From: Mycolicibacterium bacteremicum
GTDB lineage: Bacteria > Actinomycetota > Actinomycetes > Mycobacteriales > Mycobacteriaceae
Direction of reading: 5' to 3'
Assembly (NCBI RefSeq): GCF_002086115.1
Contig: NZ_MVHJ01000035.1
Span: 1-50,420 of the forward strand
DNA: 50,420 nt
Shown: positions 16,751 through 24,614 of the stretch, piece after piece
How positions within the stretch are numbered: position 1 is the stretch's first letter
Layout of the letters: every line of letters begins with the position of its first letter
Position numbers and translations under genes: made by a program
The notes under the pieces: generated by a model
Seen by the model: only the letters and a program-made list of their open reading frames with translations
What the model was told of the DNA's origin: nothing
Databases searched by the model: none

Positions 16751-17479
16751 TCAGTCCAGGAATCCGTGCAGCAGCGCCGCCGACCCGGCCAGATGCGCAC
16801 ACATGGCGTCCGCGGCGGCGTTGCCGTCCCCGGCCAGGATGGCTTCGACGATGGCGTCGTGCTGCTCGTCGGAGTGCGCGATATTGCGGCCCAGCAGCGG
16901 GATCTGGTCCAGCAGCGCGTTGATGCGCATCCGGTTCTCGGCGACCAGCGGCACCAGCGACACCGAACCGGCCGCCTCGGCGATCGCCAGGTGCAGCCGG
17001 GAGTCCAGCCGTCGGTAGTCCTCGGCCGCGGCACCGCGCACATCCTCGCAGCGCGACCGCAGTTCGGCCCGCTCGGTCTCGGTCAGGGTGCGGGTGGCCG
17101 CCATCCGGGCCGCGCCGACCTCGAGGATCTCGCGCAGCCGCAGCACATCGTCGAGGACGTCGCGGGTGACCGCGTCGCCGTCGGGTGGGTGCGCGAGGTC
17201 GGGCAGCTCATCGGCCAGGAAGGTGCCGCCGTAGCGGCCGCGCTTGGAGACCAGGTGACCGGTGTCGGCCAGCGATTTGATGGCCTCGCGGACGGTGTCG
17301 CGGCTGACGCCCAGCCGAGCGGCCAGTTCCCGTTCCGGTGGTAGCGACTCGCCGGGCGCCAGCACGCCCAACCGGATCATCTGCAGCAGCCGCCCGACGG
17401 TGTCCTCGAACGCGTTGCCCAGCCGGACCGGGCGCAGCAACGCATCGCTGGCGGGCTGCGGATCCGGTGCGGCCGACAC
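16751..17479 (-). CDS. FadR-subfamily GntR transcriptional regulator
   Basis: This is a 242-residue regulator. The N-terminal winged helix contains LAPGESLPPERELAARLGVSRDTVREAIKSLADTGHL (about residues 38-75), a textbook GntR recognition helix. The C-terminal ~150 residues form an all-helical FCD domain. Likely metal/ligand residues are seen in DSRLHLAIAEAAG and SDEQHDAIVEAI, where Asp/His positions usually bind Zn or Ni with a carboxylate ligand. It is the last gene of the glnA4 operon, 12 bases after the SDR stop, so it probably controls that pathway and itself. A carboxylate or amine-derived intermediate is the likely effector. Confidence 0.9.
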   Translation of the reverse strand: MSAAPDPQPASDALLRPVRLGNAFEDTVGRLLQMIRLGVLAPGESLPPERELAARLGVSRDTVREAIKSLADTGHLVSKRGRYGGTFLADELPDLAHPPDGDAVTRDVLDDVLRLREILEVGAARMAATRTLTETERAELRSRCEDVRGAAAEDYRRLDSRLHLAIAEAAGSVSLVPLVAENRMRINALLDQIPLLGRNIAHSDEQHDAIVEAILAGDGNAAADAMCAHLAGSAALLHGFLD

Positions 17480-17491
17480 GTCGCGCCGCCC

Positions 17492-18265
17492 TTACAGCGG
17501 GGTCACGTAGGCGGAGCTGATACCGCCGTCGACCAGGAACGACGATCCGGTGATGAAGGAGGCGTCATCGCTGGCCAGGAACGCCACGGCGGCGGCCAAT
17601 TCCTCAGGTTCGGCGAACCGTCCCACCGGCACGTGCACCAACCGGCGCGCGGCCCGCTCGGGATCCTTGGCGAACAATTCCTTGAGCAGCGGGGTGTTCA
17701 CCGGTCCGGGGCACAGCGCGTTGACCCGGATCCCCTGGCGCGCGTACTGCACGCCGAGCTCACGCGACATGGCCAACACCCCGCCCTTGGACGCGGTGTA
17801 GGAGATCTGCGATGTCGCCGAGCCCATCACCGCGACGAACGACGCGGTGTTGATGATCGATCCCTTCTGCGCCGGGACCATATGCCGCAGAGCGGCTTTC
17901 GAGCACAGGAACACCGATTTGAGGTTGATGTCCTGCACCCGCTGCCAGGCATCGAGGCTGGTGTTCTCGATCAGGTCGTCCTCCGGGGGACTGATCCCGG
18001 CGTTGTTGAAGGCGATGTCCACCCCGCCGTGCACCTCGTAGGCGGTGTCGAACAGGTTGTCGACCGCGACCGGGTCCGACACGTCGACCTGGACGAAGGT
18101 GACGTTGAGATCGTTGGCGACGGTCTGGCCGGTAGCGGGGTCCACGTCGCCGATGACGACGATGGCGCCCTCGGCCTGCATCCGTTTGGCGGTGGCCAGT
18201 CCGATGCCGCTGGCACCGCCGGTGATGACGGCGACCTTGTCCTTGAGTCGCTGGGTCAGGTCCAC
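17492..18265 (-). CDS. Short-chain dehydrogenase/reductase, Rv2857c-like
   Basis: This 257-residue classical SDR has the NAD(P) motif TGGASGIG near residue 16, NNAGISPP, the catalytic Ser region NTASFVAVMGSAT, and YTASK for the Tyr-Lys pair. The C-terminus FLASDDASFITGSSFLVDGG is typical. Asp in VIGDVD after strand 2 suggests NAD preference. It begins directly next to the aldehyde dehydrogenase stop and precedes the GntR gene. In this operon it is well placed to oxidise an alcohol (for example a gamma-glutamyl-ethanolamide hydroxyl) to the aldehyde. That is inference from context. Confidence 0.9.
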   Translation of the reverse strand: MDLTQRLKDKVAVITGGASGIGLATAKRMQAEGAIVVIGDVDPATGQTVANDLNVTFVQVDVSDPVAVDNLFDTAYEVHGGVDIAFNNAGISPPEDDLIENTSLDAWQRVQDINLKSVFLCSKAALRHMVPAQKGSIINTASFVAVMGSATSQISYTASKGGVLAMSRELGVQYARQGIRVNALCPGPVNTPLLKELFAKDPERAARRLVHVPVGRFAEPEELAAAVAFLASDDASFITGSSFLVDGGISSAYVTPL

Positions 18266-19630
18266 TTAGTTCTCCTCGATTGCGATGAAGACGTTCTTGG
18301 TCTCGGTGAAGGACAGCGGCGCATCGGGGCCCAGTTCGCGGCCCAGTCCGGACTGCTTGAACCCGCCGAACGGGGTGGTGTAGCGCACCGAGGAATGCGA
18401 GTTGACGCTCAGGTTGCCCGCCTCGACGGCCCGCGAGACCCGCACCGCACGGGACAGGTTGTCGGTCCAGATGGATCCGGACAGCCCGTATCGGGTGTCG
18501 TTGGCCAGCGCGATGGCGTCGGCCTCGTCCTCGAACGGCAGCACCGTGACGACCGGTCCGAAGATCTCCTCGGTGACGGTGCGGTCGGTGCGCTGCGGGG
18601 TCAGCACGGTCGGCGGGAACCAGAATCCGGGACCCTGTGGCGCCGTTCCGCGGAAGGCGATCGGCGCGTCGTCGGGGACGTAGCCGCGCACCGACTCCCA
18701 GTGCGTGCGCGACACCAGCGGTCCCATCTCGGTGTCCGATGCCGTCGGGTCGCCCACCTTCACACCGGCCACGGCGGGTTCCAGCAGTTCCATGAAGCGC
18801 TCATAGACGGTGCGCTGGACAAGAATCCGGCTACGGGCGCAGCAGTCCTGACCGGCGTTGTCGAAGACGCCGTATGGCGCGGTCGCGGCGGCGCGCTCCA
18901 GATCGCAGTCGTCGAAGATGATGTTGGCGCTCTTGCCGCCCAACTCCAGGGTGACCCGCTTGACGTGTGCGGCGGCCCCGGCCATCACCCGGGTGCCGAC
19001 GGCGGTGGAGCCGGTGAACACGACCTTGCGGACATCAGGGTGGGTGACGAACCGCTCCCCCACCACCGGTCCCGCCCCGGGCAGCACCTGGAACAGATCC
19101 GGGTCCAGGCCCGCGGTCACCGCGAGTTCGGCCAGCCGCAGCGTCGTCAGCGGGGTCCATTCGGCCGGTTTCACCAGCACCGCGTTACCGGCGGCCAGCG
19201 CCGGGGCGAACCCCCAGGACGCGATGGTCATCGGGAAGTTCCACGGGGTGATGATGCCGACCACGCCGAGCGGTTCGTTGAATGTCACATCGATGCCACC
19301 GGCCACCGGGATCTGCTTGCCCGCCAGGCGTTCCGGGCTGGCGGCGTAGAAGGTCAGCACATCGCCGACATGACCGGCCTCCCACTCGGCCTGTCCGATC
19401 GGATGCCCGGAATTCGCCACCTCGAGCGCACCGAGCTCACCGACGTGCGCATCGACGACGGCGGCGAAGTCGCGCAGCGCCGCGGCGCGCTCCGCCGGGG
19501 CGAGCTTGGCCCACTTCCGTTGCGCGACGACGGCGCGGGCCACCGCATCGTCGACCGCGGCGACATCGAGCAGATCGACCCGGCGCAGCAATTCCTCGGT
19601 CGCCGGGTTGATGACGTCACAACTGGTCAT
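18266..19630 (-). CDS. NAD(P)-dependent aldehyde dehydrogenase, Rv2858c (AldC)-like
   Basis: This 454-residue ALDH oxidises an aldehyde to the acid. The oxyanion/cofactor stretch PWNFPMTIASWGFAPALAAGN is present at residues 129-149. The catalytic Glu229 is in LELGGKSANI and the catalytic Cys263 in NAGQDCCARS. The C-terminus PFGGFKQSGLGRELG is family-typical. The ATG at 19628-19630 overlaps the TGA of the upstream amidotransferase-like gene (ATGA). This start removes the spurious long N-terminus and gives the M. tuberculosis length of 455. Substrate is likely a gamma-glutamylated amino-aldehyde, judged from the neighbours. Confidence 0.93.
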   Translation of the reverse strand: MTSCDVINPATEELLRRVDLLDVAAVDDAVARAVVAQRKWAKLAPAERAAALRDFAAVVDAHVGELGALEVANSGHPIGQAEWEAGHVGDVLTFYAASPERLAGKQIPVAGGIDVTFNEPLGVVGIITPWNFPMTIASWGFAPALAAGNAVLVKPAEWTPLTTLRLAELAVTAGLDPDLFQVLPGAGPVVGERFVTHPDVRKVVFTGSTAVGTRVMAGAAAHVKRVTLELGGKSANIIFDDCDLERAAATAPYGVFDNAGQDCCARSRILVQRTVYERFMELLEPAVAGVKVGDPTASDTEMGPLVSRTHWESVRGYVPDDAPIAFRGTAPQGPGFWFPPTVLTPQRTDRTVTEEIFGPVVTVLPFEDEADAIALANDTRYGLSGSIWTDNLSRAVRVSRAVEAGNLSVNSHSSVRYTTPFGGFKQSGLGRELGPDAPLSFTETKNVFIAIEEN

Positions 19631-20397
19631 GAAACGCTTTCTCTCGATACCGATCTGGTGTGTGTGTAGCGCCGCGCGGCCTCGACCACCGCGCCGAACA
19701 GGCGCAGATCGTCCAGGCGCTCCTCGGGATGCCACTGCACGGCGAGCGCGAACTGGTCCGGGTATGCGCCGGGATCGAGTTCGACGGCCTCGATGGTGCG
19801 GTCGGCCCCGTCGAGCGCACTGACGACCAGCCCCCTGCCGAGCCGGTCGATGCCCTGGTGGTGGTAGCACTGGGCATCGGTGGTCTCGCCGATCAATTCG
19901 GCCAGCCGGGTGCCCGGCACGGTGACCACCGCCGAGGTGGTGAACACCGCGTTGCCGAGCTGGTGGCGGTTGTGGCCCAGCACATCGGGCAGGTGTTGGT
20001 GCAGCGTGCCACCGAGGACGACGTTGAGAACCTGTGCGCCGCGGCAGATCCCGAGCACCGGCAGCTGCCGGGCCAATGCCCGTTCGACGAGGGCGAATTC
20101 CCAGGCGTCGCGGGAGCCGGCCGGTTCGTCGGTGCTCGGGTGCCGGTTCTGTCCGTAGGTGGCCGGGTCGACATCGCGGCCACCGGTGATGATCAGCCCG
20201 TCGAGTCCGTCGAGCACCCGGTCGGCGACATCGGGCTGCTGGGGCGGTAGCAGCACCGCGGTGCCCCCGGCCAGGTTGACGCCCTGCAGGTAGATGGCGG
20301 GCAGGAAGCTGGCCTGGACGTCCCAGACGCCGGTCTGCGCCTGCTGCAGGTAGGTGGTCAGGCCCAGGACCGGCTGCTCACAACCGCTCAAAGCCAC
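19627..20397 (-). CDS. Class I glutamine-amidotransferase-like gamma-glutamyl hydrolase (PuuD-like), Rv2859c-like
   Basis: This is a 256-residue stand-alone GATase1/peptidase C26 domain. The nucleophile Cys118 lies in LGICRGAQ. His223 and Glu225 lie in VQWHPE, completing the triad. ITGGRDVDPATYG near residue 70 is a hallmark of the gamma-glutamyl-GABA hydrolase (PuuD) branch rather than of biosynthetic amidotransferases. Predicted role: release of glutamate from a gamma-glutamylated acid made by the glnA4/SDR/ALDH steps. A GTG start overlaps glnA4 by 20 bases and the stop overlaps the ALDH start, so all three are coupled. Confidence 0.9.
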   Translation of the reverse strand: MALSGCEQPVLGLTTYLQQAQTGVWDVQASFLPAIYLQGVNLAGGTAVLLPPQQPDVADRVLDGLDGLIITGGRDVDPATYGQNRHPSTDEPAGSRDAWEFALVERALARQLPVLGICRGAQVLNVVLGGTLHQHLPDVLGHNRHQLGNAVFTTSAVVTVPGTRLAELIGETTDAQCYHHQGIDRLGRGLVVSALDGADRTIEAVELDPGAYPDQFALAVQWHPEERLDDLRLFGAVVEAARRYTHTRSVSRESVS

Positions 20398-21727
20398 GCA
20401 CCCGCTCCCAGTCGGTGACGGCCGCGTTGAAGGCCTTCAGTTCGATGCGCGCGTTGTTCAGGTAATGCTCGACGACCTCGTCACCGAACGCGTCGCGGGC
20501 GACCTGCGATCCCTCGAACAGCGCGGCAGCCTCGGTCAGCGTGGTCGGCAACCGGTCGGCTCCGCTGGTATAGGCATTACCGGCCAACGCGTCGGGCAGT
20601 TCGAGTTCGTTGTCGATCCCGTGCAGCCCGCCGGCGATCAGCGCCGCGACGGCCAGGTACTGGTTGACATCGCCACCGGGGGCCCGGTTCTCCATCCGCA
20701 TGCCCTGGCCGTGCCCGACCACGCGCAGCGCGCAGGTCCGGTTGTCCAGCCCCCACGCCACCGCCGTCGGGGCGAAGCTGCCGTCGGCGAAACGCTTGTA
20801 GGAGTTGATGTTCGGGGCGTACCACAGGCTCAGTTCACGCAGCGTGGCGAGTTGACCGGCCACGAAGCTGCGGAACATCGGCGACATCCCGAGCGGGTCG
20901 CTGTCGTCGGCGAACACCGCCGCGCCGTCCGCGCCCCGAAGAGATATGTGGATGTGACAGCTGTTGCCCTCACGCTCGTCGAACTTGGCCATGAAGGTCA
21001 ACGACTTGCCGTGCTGGTCGGCGATCTCCTTGGCGCCGTTCTTGTAGATGGTGTGGTTGTCACAGGTGACCAGCGCCTCGTCGTACCGGAAGGCGATCTC
21101 CTGCTGGCCCAGGTTGCACTCGCCTTTGACGCCCTCGCAATACATGCCGGCACCGTCCATGCCGAGCCGGATGTCGCGCAGCAGCGGCTCCATCCGGGTG
21201 GAGGCCAGCATGGCGTAGTCGATGTTGTAGTCGGTGGCCGGTGTCAGCCCGCGGTAGCCGGCCTTCCAGGCGTCGCGGAAGGTGTCGTCGAAGACCATGA
21301 ACTCCAGTTCGGTGCCGACGTAGGCACTCAGGCCGCGTTCGGCGAGCCGGTCGAGCTGGGTACGCAGGATGCTGCGCGGCGCCGGCGCCACCGGGGCGCC
21401 GTCGGTGAAGGACAGGTCGGCCATCACCAGCGCGGTGCCCGGCAGCCAGGGCAGCAGGCGCAGGGTGTCGAAATCCGGGGTCATCACCATATCGCCGTAA
21501 CCGGTCTCCCAGCTCGACATGGCGTACCCGTCGACGGTGTTCATGTCGACGTCGACGGCCAGCAGATAGTTGCAGCATTCGGCGCCGTGCGCGGCCACCT
21601 CTTCGACGAACAACCGCGCAGAGACCCGCTTTCCGGTCAGCCTGCCCTGCATGTCGGGGAAGGCGAGGATGACGGTGTCGATCTCCTTGGCGGCGACGAG
21701 ACGCTCCAATTCGGCTTGCGTCAGCAT
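20378..21727 (-). CDS. glnA4: Glutamine-synthetase-like gamma-glutamyl-amine ligase
   Basis: This 449-residue GS-fold enzyme is clearly related to mycobacterial GlnA4 (Rv2860c). Preserved GS features are the metal-binding GTELEFMVF near residue 140, GNSCHIHISL, the loop APNINSYKRF and the C-terminal RMENRAPGGDVNQYLAVAALIAGG. The classical ammonium-site and adenylylation-loop (NLYDLP) residues of GlnA1 are absent. Relatives such as PuuA, GlnA3 and Streptomyces GlnA4 join glutamate to polyamines or ethanolamine rather than to ammonia. It is first in a five-gene operon whose other products suit downstream oxidation and hydrolysis of such a conjugate. Confidence 0.92.
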   Translation of the reverse strand: MLTQAELERLVAAKEIDTVILAFPDMQGRLTGKRVSARLFVEEVAAHGAECCNYLLAVDVDMNTVDGYAMSSWETGYGDMVMTPDFDTLRLLPWLPGTALVMADLSFTDGAPVAPAPRSILRTQLDRLAERGLSAYVGTELEFMVFDDTFRDAWKAGYRGLTPATDYNIDYAMLASTRMEPLLRDIRLGMDGAGMYCEGVKGECNLGQQEIAFRYDEALVTCDNHTIYKNGAKEIADQHGKSLTFMAKFDEREGNSCHIHISLRGADGAAVFADDSDPLGMSPMFRSFVAGQLATLRELSLWYAPNINSYKRFADGSFAPTAVAWGLDNRTCALRVVGHGQGMRMENRAPGGDVNQYLAVAALIAGGLHGIDNELELPDALAGNAYTSGADRLPTTLTEAAALFEGSQVARDAFGDEVVEHYLNNARIELKAFNAAVTDWERVRGFERL

Positions 21728-21791
21728 GCTGGCTCCGTCCTGTCGGCTCCGGCGCGGATCGGCATTGACCCAGCCGTCGCCTCTAAAGGTA

Positions 21792-21806
21792 GGCCATCAG
21801 ACCAAT
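21792..21806 (-). promoter_or_regulatory. Candidate GntR/FadR-type operator upstream of glnA4
   Basis: On the minus strand the glnA4 leader reads ATTGGTCTGATGGCC, followed closely by TACCTTTAGAG, a plausible -10 region. FadR-type regulators commonly bind TGGTNNNACCA-like dyads. Here the left half (TTGGT) is good and the right half imperfect. The operon's own GntR protein is the obvious candidate ligand. The call is weak. Confidence 0.3.
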
Positions 21807-21840
21807 GGAATGCGAGGGGACCCGCCCGGTCCGGCGCAAG

Positions 21841-22413
21841 TCACCAGGTGCTGGTACGCATCACGATCTCGGCGGCCAGTTGTGCCGTCGATTCACCCGC
21901 GTTGCGCCGCCCCAGCAGTTCGACCAGACGGAATTCGCCGTACACGTAGCGCTGGCTGGCGCGGGCCACCGCGGCGGACTTGGCACTGCTCACCAGAAGT
22001 GTCGTGGCGACCTCGACCGGCTTGCAGTTCTCGTCGCGGACCGTGCCGGTCTCGTCGGCGACCCGCGGATGGCCGCGGTCGATCACCACCAGCCCGGTGA
22101 ACCTGTCCAGCCGGGTGGCCGCCAACTGCCAGGCGATCTCGGCGCCGGCGCGGTCACCGACCAGGGTGCTCCATCGGATGTCGAGCGCGTCCATGATGCC
22201 GATGACCGCCGCGGCATCCAGGCGCGGGTTGGCGGCGATCACCACGGTGCGCAGCGACGCGGTGTGCAGCCGGTGGCACACCGCCTCGTAGGCGGCCGGG
22301 GCCAGCGCCGCCGTCCCGATCAGTACCACCACGCCGGCGTTCTCGGGACCCGCGACCTCGACGGCGTAGGAGCTTCCGTCGACCGTGACGGTGGTGGGGG
22401 GCATCTCGGTCAC
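21841..22413 (-). CDS. Short alpha/beta-hydrolase-fold protein, probably degenerate
   Basis: This is a 190-residue protein with strands VVVLIGTAALAP and LRTVVIAANP and an elbow-like VGDRAGAEIAWQL followed by GLVVIDRG. This looks like an alpha/beta-hydrolase core of the Asp-nucleophile kind. However, the HG oxyanion motif is replaced by GTAALAP. The protein is ~100 residues shorter than usual, and no C-terminal catalytic His is visible. It may be inactive or have another role. It follows the lipoprotein gene by 41 bases on the same strand. Confidence 0.55.
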   Translation of the reverse strand: MTEMPPTTVTVDGSSYAVEVAGPENAGVVVLIGTAALAPAAYEAVCHRLHTASLRTVVIAANPRLDAAAVIGIMDALDIRWSTLVGDRAGAEIAWQLAATRLDRFTGLVVIDRGHPRVADETGTVRDENCKPVEVATTLLVSSAKSAAVARASQRYVYGEFRLVELLGRRNAGESTAQLAAEIVMRTSTW

Positions 22414-22454
22414 GCTAGGTCATCCCGGCGTCCGGCGGGGGCGTTTCGCCGGCT

Positions 22455-23123
22455 TCACGCCTGCTCCAGCCGCTGCGCCTGGTTGCCGGTCGTCTCCAGA
22501 AACGTCTGCGGCAGCGTGGCTTTGACCGGGATGCTCGGATTCGGAGTGGGGAAGGCGACACCGAACAAGGCCATCGAGCCGACGTTCTCGAAGGAGAAGT
22601 ACACGCTGCTGCGGACGCCACCGAGGTCCATGGTCTGCTCGTAGACCAGCGCGCCGTCGCGTTCGGTGTCCAGCGCGGTCGTCGTCATCGGGATCGCCGG
22701 TGAGCCGGGGCCGAAATACGTCGAGAAGCGCTCGCAGCGTTCGGCGATGGCCTCCAGCGTCTCCAGGTCCAGCGACCAGCTCAGCACCGTGATCAGCATC
22801 CGGGCGCCGTCGTAGCCGACGACATACTTGGCCGCACTGCCCGGTCCGCGTTCGGCGGATGCGCCGATGGATTTGCTGAATCCCTCGGTGCAGCCGGGCG
22901 GGTCCGACAGCATGGGCGGTGGACCGCCGGCGCCGTCGGGCACGCCCTCGGCCTCGATGATGCGGTCGAACTGCACCCCGTCGGGGAAATCGGCGGCGCT
23001 CAGCAGCACCTTCTCCAACCGGGCGCCCGGCCAGGTCGCCGTGCCCGAGATCGCGCTGCTGCATCCGGTCAGCGTCGCCAGAACGGTGAGCAGCACCAGC
23101 ACCCGCCGGACGGTGAACATCAT
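22455..23123 (-). CDS. Secreted lipoprotein of unknown function (DUF5642-like)
   Basis: This 222-residue predicted lipoprotein has a positively charged start (VRR), a hydrophobic core LVLLTVLATLTG and a lipobox Cys at residue 21 (LTGC), for lipidation and retention at the outer face of the membrane. The mature part contains a paired-Cys candidate (PPGCTEGF and ERCERF) and alternating hydrophobic stretches ending SSVYFSFENVGSMALFGVAF. The pattern is reminiscent of mycobacterial DUF5642/PknH-sensor-like extracellular domains, but this is a recollection rather than a proven match. It lies nine bases downstream of cobQ. Confidence 0.75.
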   Translation of the reverse strand: MMFTVRRVLVLLTVLATLTGCSSAISGTATWPGARLEKVLLSAADFPDGVQFDRIIEAEGVPDGAGGPPPMLSDPPGCTEGFSKSIGASAERGPGSAAKYVVGYDGARMLITVLSWSLDLETLEAIAERCERFSTYFGPGSPAIPMTTTALDTERDGALVYEQTMDLGGVRSSVYFSFENVGSMALFGVAFPTPNPSIPVKATLPQTFLETTGNQAQRLEQA

Positions 23124-23132
23124 GGCCCCAGG

Positions 23133-24614
23133 CTACCGAGCGTGATGGGAGATCACCGGTCGCGACGGCACGCCGTCGAGCAGGCCCAGCACGGCATCGA
23201 TATCGGCGTGGGTTTCCAACGCGTCGGCCATCAGGTCCAGCTGGGCGTCGCGGCGGGCGGGCACGCTGATGTCGTCGGCGACGACGAAACCGCCGCGCCC
23301 GGCCGCCGCGGCCACCTCGGCCAGCCACTGGCGGCGCACCGTGTCGTTGTCGAGCAGCCCGTGCCAGTGCGTGCCGTACACCTGTCCGCGACGGATGCCC
23401 ACGCCCAGCCAGCCCGGCTCCGCGTTGTCGGCCACCTGGCCGTGGTGGATCTCATAGCCGTGCAGCGGAGTGTCCCAGTGCCGCAGCGTCTTCGCCGGAG
23501 CGAAGATGATGTCGGCGGCCAGTAGACCGAGGCCCGCCACGGTGCCCGCCTTCGATTCCACCGGGTCGTCGATGGTCCGGCACAGCATCTGGAAACCGCC
23601 GCAGACCCCGAGCACCGGACGCCCGGCGCCGGCGTGCGCGGTCACCGCGTCGGCCAGCCCGCGCTCGCGTAACCAGTGCAGGTCGGCGACGGTGGCCTTG
23701 CTGCCCGGGAGCACCACGACGTCGGCGTCGGCGACCTCGCCCGGATCGGTCACCCACTGCACGGCGACCCCCGGCTCGCAGGCCAGAGCCTCCACATCGG
23801 TGGAATTGGAGATTCTGGGCAGCCGGACCGCGGCGACCCGCAACCAGTCCTGCCCGCGCGGCGCGATCGGGGCGCCCAGCGCGCGACCCGCTTGCACCGA
23901 CAGGGAATCCTCGGTGTCCATCCAGAGCTCGTCGAGGTATGGGATCACCCCGTAGGTGGGTCGTCCGGTCAGCCGCACCAGCTGATCGAGGCCGGGCGCG
24001 AGCAGGGCCGGGTCACCGCGGAATTTGTTGACCAGGAAGCCGCTGATCAGCCGCTGGTCCGCGGGCTCGAGTACGGCCACCGTCCCGAACAGGTGTGCCA
24101 ACAGGCCGCCGCGGTCGATATCGCCGACCACCAGGACCGGCAGGTCGGCGGCGCGGGCCAATCCCATGTTGGACAGGTCGGTGGCGCGCAGGTTGATCTC
24201 GGCGGGCGAGCCGGCGCCCTCGCAGATGACGACGTCGAAATCCGTTCGCAGGGAGCGCAACTCATCGTTGACGACGCCGGCCAGTTCACTACGCCGGGTG
24301 AAATAGTCTCCGGCGGCCATGGTGCCCGCGACCTGACCGCGCACCACCAGCTGGGAGGTGCGGTCGCTCCCCGGTTTGAGCAGCACCGGGTTGAACCGCA
24401 CGCTGGGCGCCAGACCGCAGGCGCGGGCCTGCACGGCCTGGGCGCGACCGATCTCGCCACCTTCGACGGTCACTGCGGAGTTGTTGCTCATGTTCTGGGC
24501 CTTGAACGGGGCCACCCGAACACCCCTGCGCGCCAGCAGCTTGCACAGCCCGGCCACCACCATCGACTTGCCGGCATCGGAGGTGGTGCCGGCGACCAGC
24601 AACGCGCCCGTCAA
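23133..24614 (-). CDS. cobQ: Cobyric acid synthase
   Basis: This 493-residue glutamine-dependent enzyme amidates the b, d, e and g carboxylates of adenosyl-cobyrinic acid a,c-diamide. The N-terminal ATPase has VAGTTSDAGKSMVV (P-loop), FKAQNMSNNSAVT, GAGSPAEINLRATDLSNMGLA and GDIDRGG, all diagnostic of CobQ. The C-terminal glutaminase has GVCGGFQML (nucleophile Cys) and a terminal GTHWHGLLDND. A TTG start at 24612-24614 is inferred because it overlaps the mapB stop (TTGA), yields LTGALLVAGTTSD right before the P-loop and gives the expected length (~494). It follows mapB directly, away from cobB and cobO. Confidence 0.93.
   Translation of the reverse strand: MTGALLVAGTTSDAGKSMVVAGLCKLLARRGVRVAPFKAQNMSNNSAVTVEGGEIGRAQAVQARACGLAPSVRFNPVLLKPGSDRTSQLVVRGQVAGTMAAGDYFTRRSELAGVVNDELRSLRTDFDVVICEGAGSPAEINLRATDLSNMGLARAADLPVLVVGDIDRGGLLAHLFGTVAVLEPADQRLISGFLVNKFRGDPALLAPGLDQLVRLTGRPTYGVIPYLDELWMDTEDSLSVQAGRALGAPIAPRGQDWLRVAAVRLPRISNSTDVEALACEPGVAVQWVTDPGEVADADVVVLPGSKATVADLHWLRERGLADAVTAHAGAGRPVLGVCGGFQMLCRTIDDPVESKAGTVAGLGLLAADIIFAPAKTLRHWDTPLHGYEIHHGQVADNAEPGWLGVGIRRGQVYGTHWHGLLDNDTVRRQWLAEVAAAAGRGGFVVADDISVPARRDAQLDLMADALETHADIDAVLGLLDGVPSRPVISHHAR

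Noticed and set aside
17633..19669. 678-codon plus-strand frame opposite SDR and aldehyde dehydrogenase
   Set aside because: Antisense to two well-supported enzymes; no family motifs; composition of a shadow.
20354..21949. 531-codon plus-strand frame opposite glnA4
   Set aside because: Antisense to a convincing GS-family gene; no domain and no ribosome site.
22432..22452. Terminator hairpin CCGGCG/CGCCGG after the lipoprotein gene
   Set aside because: Only a six-base stem with a nine-base loop and no U-run; too common in this base composition to call.
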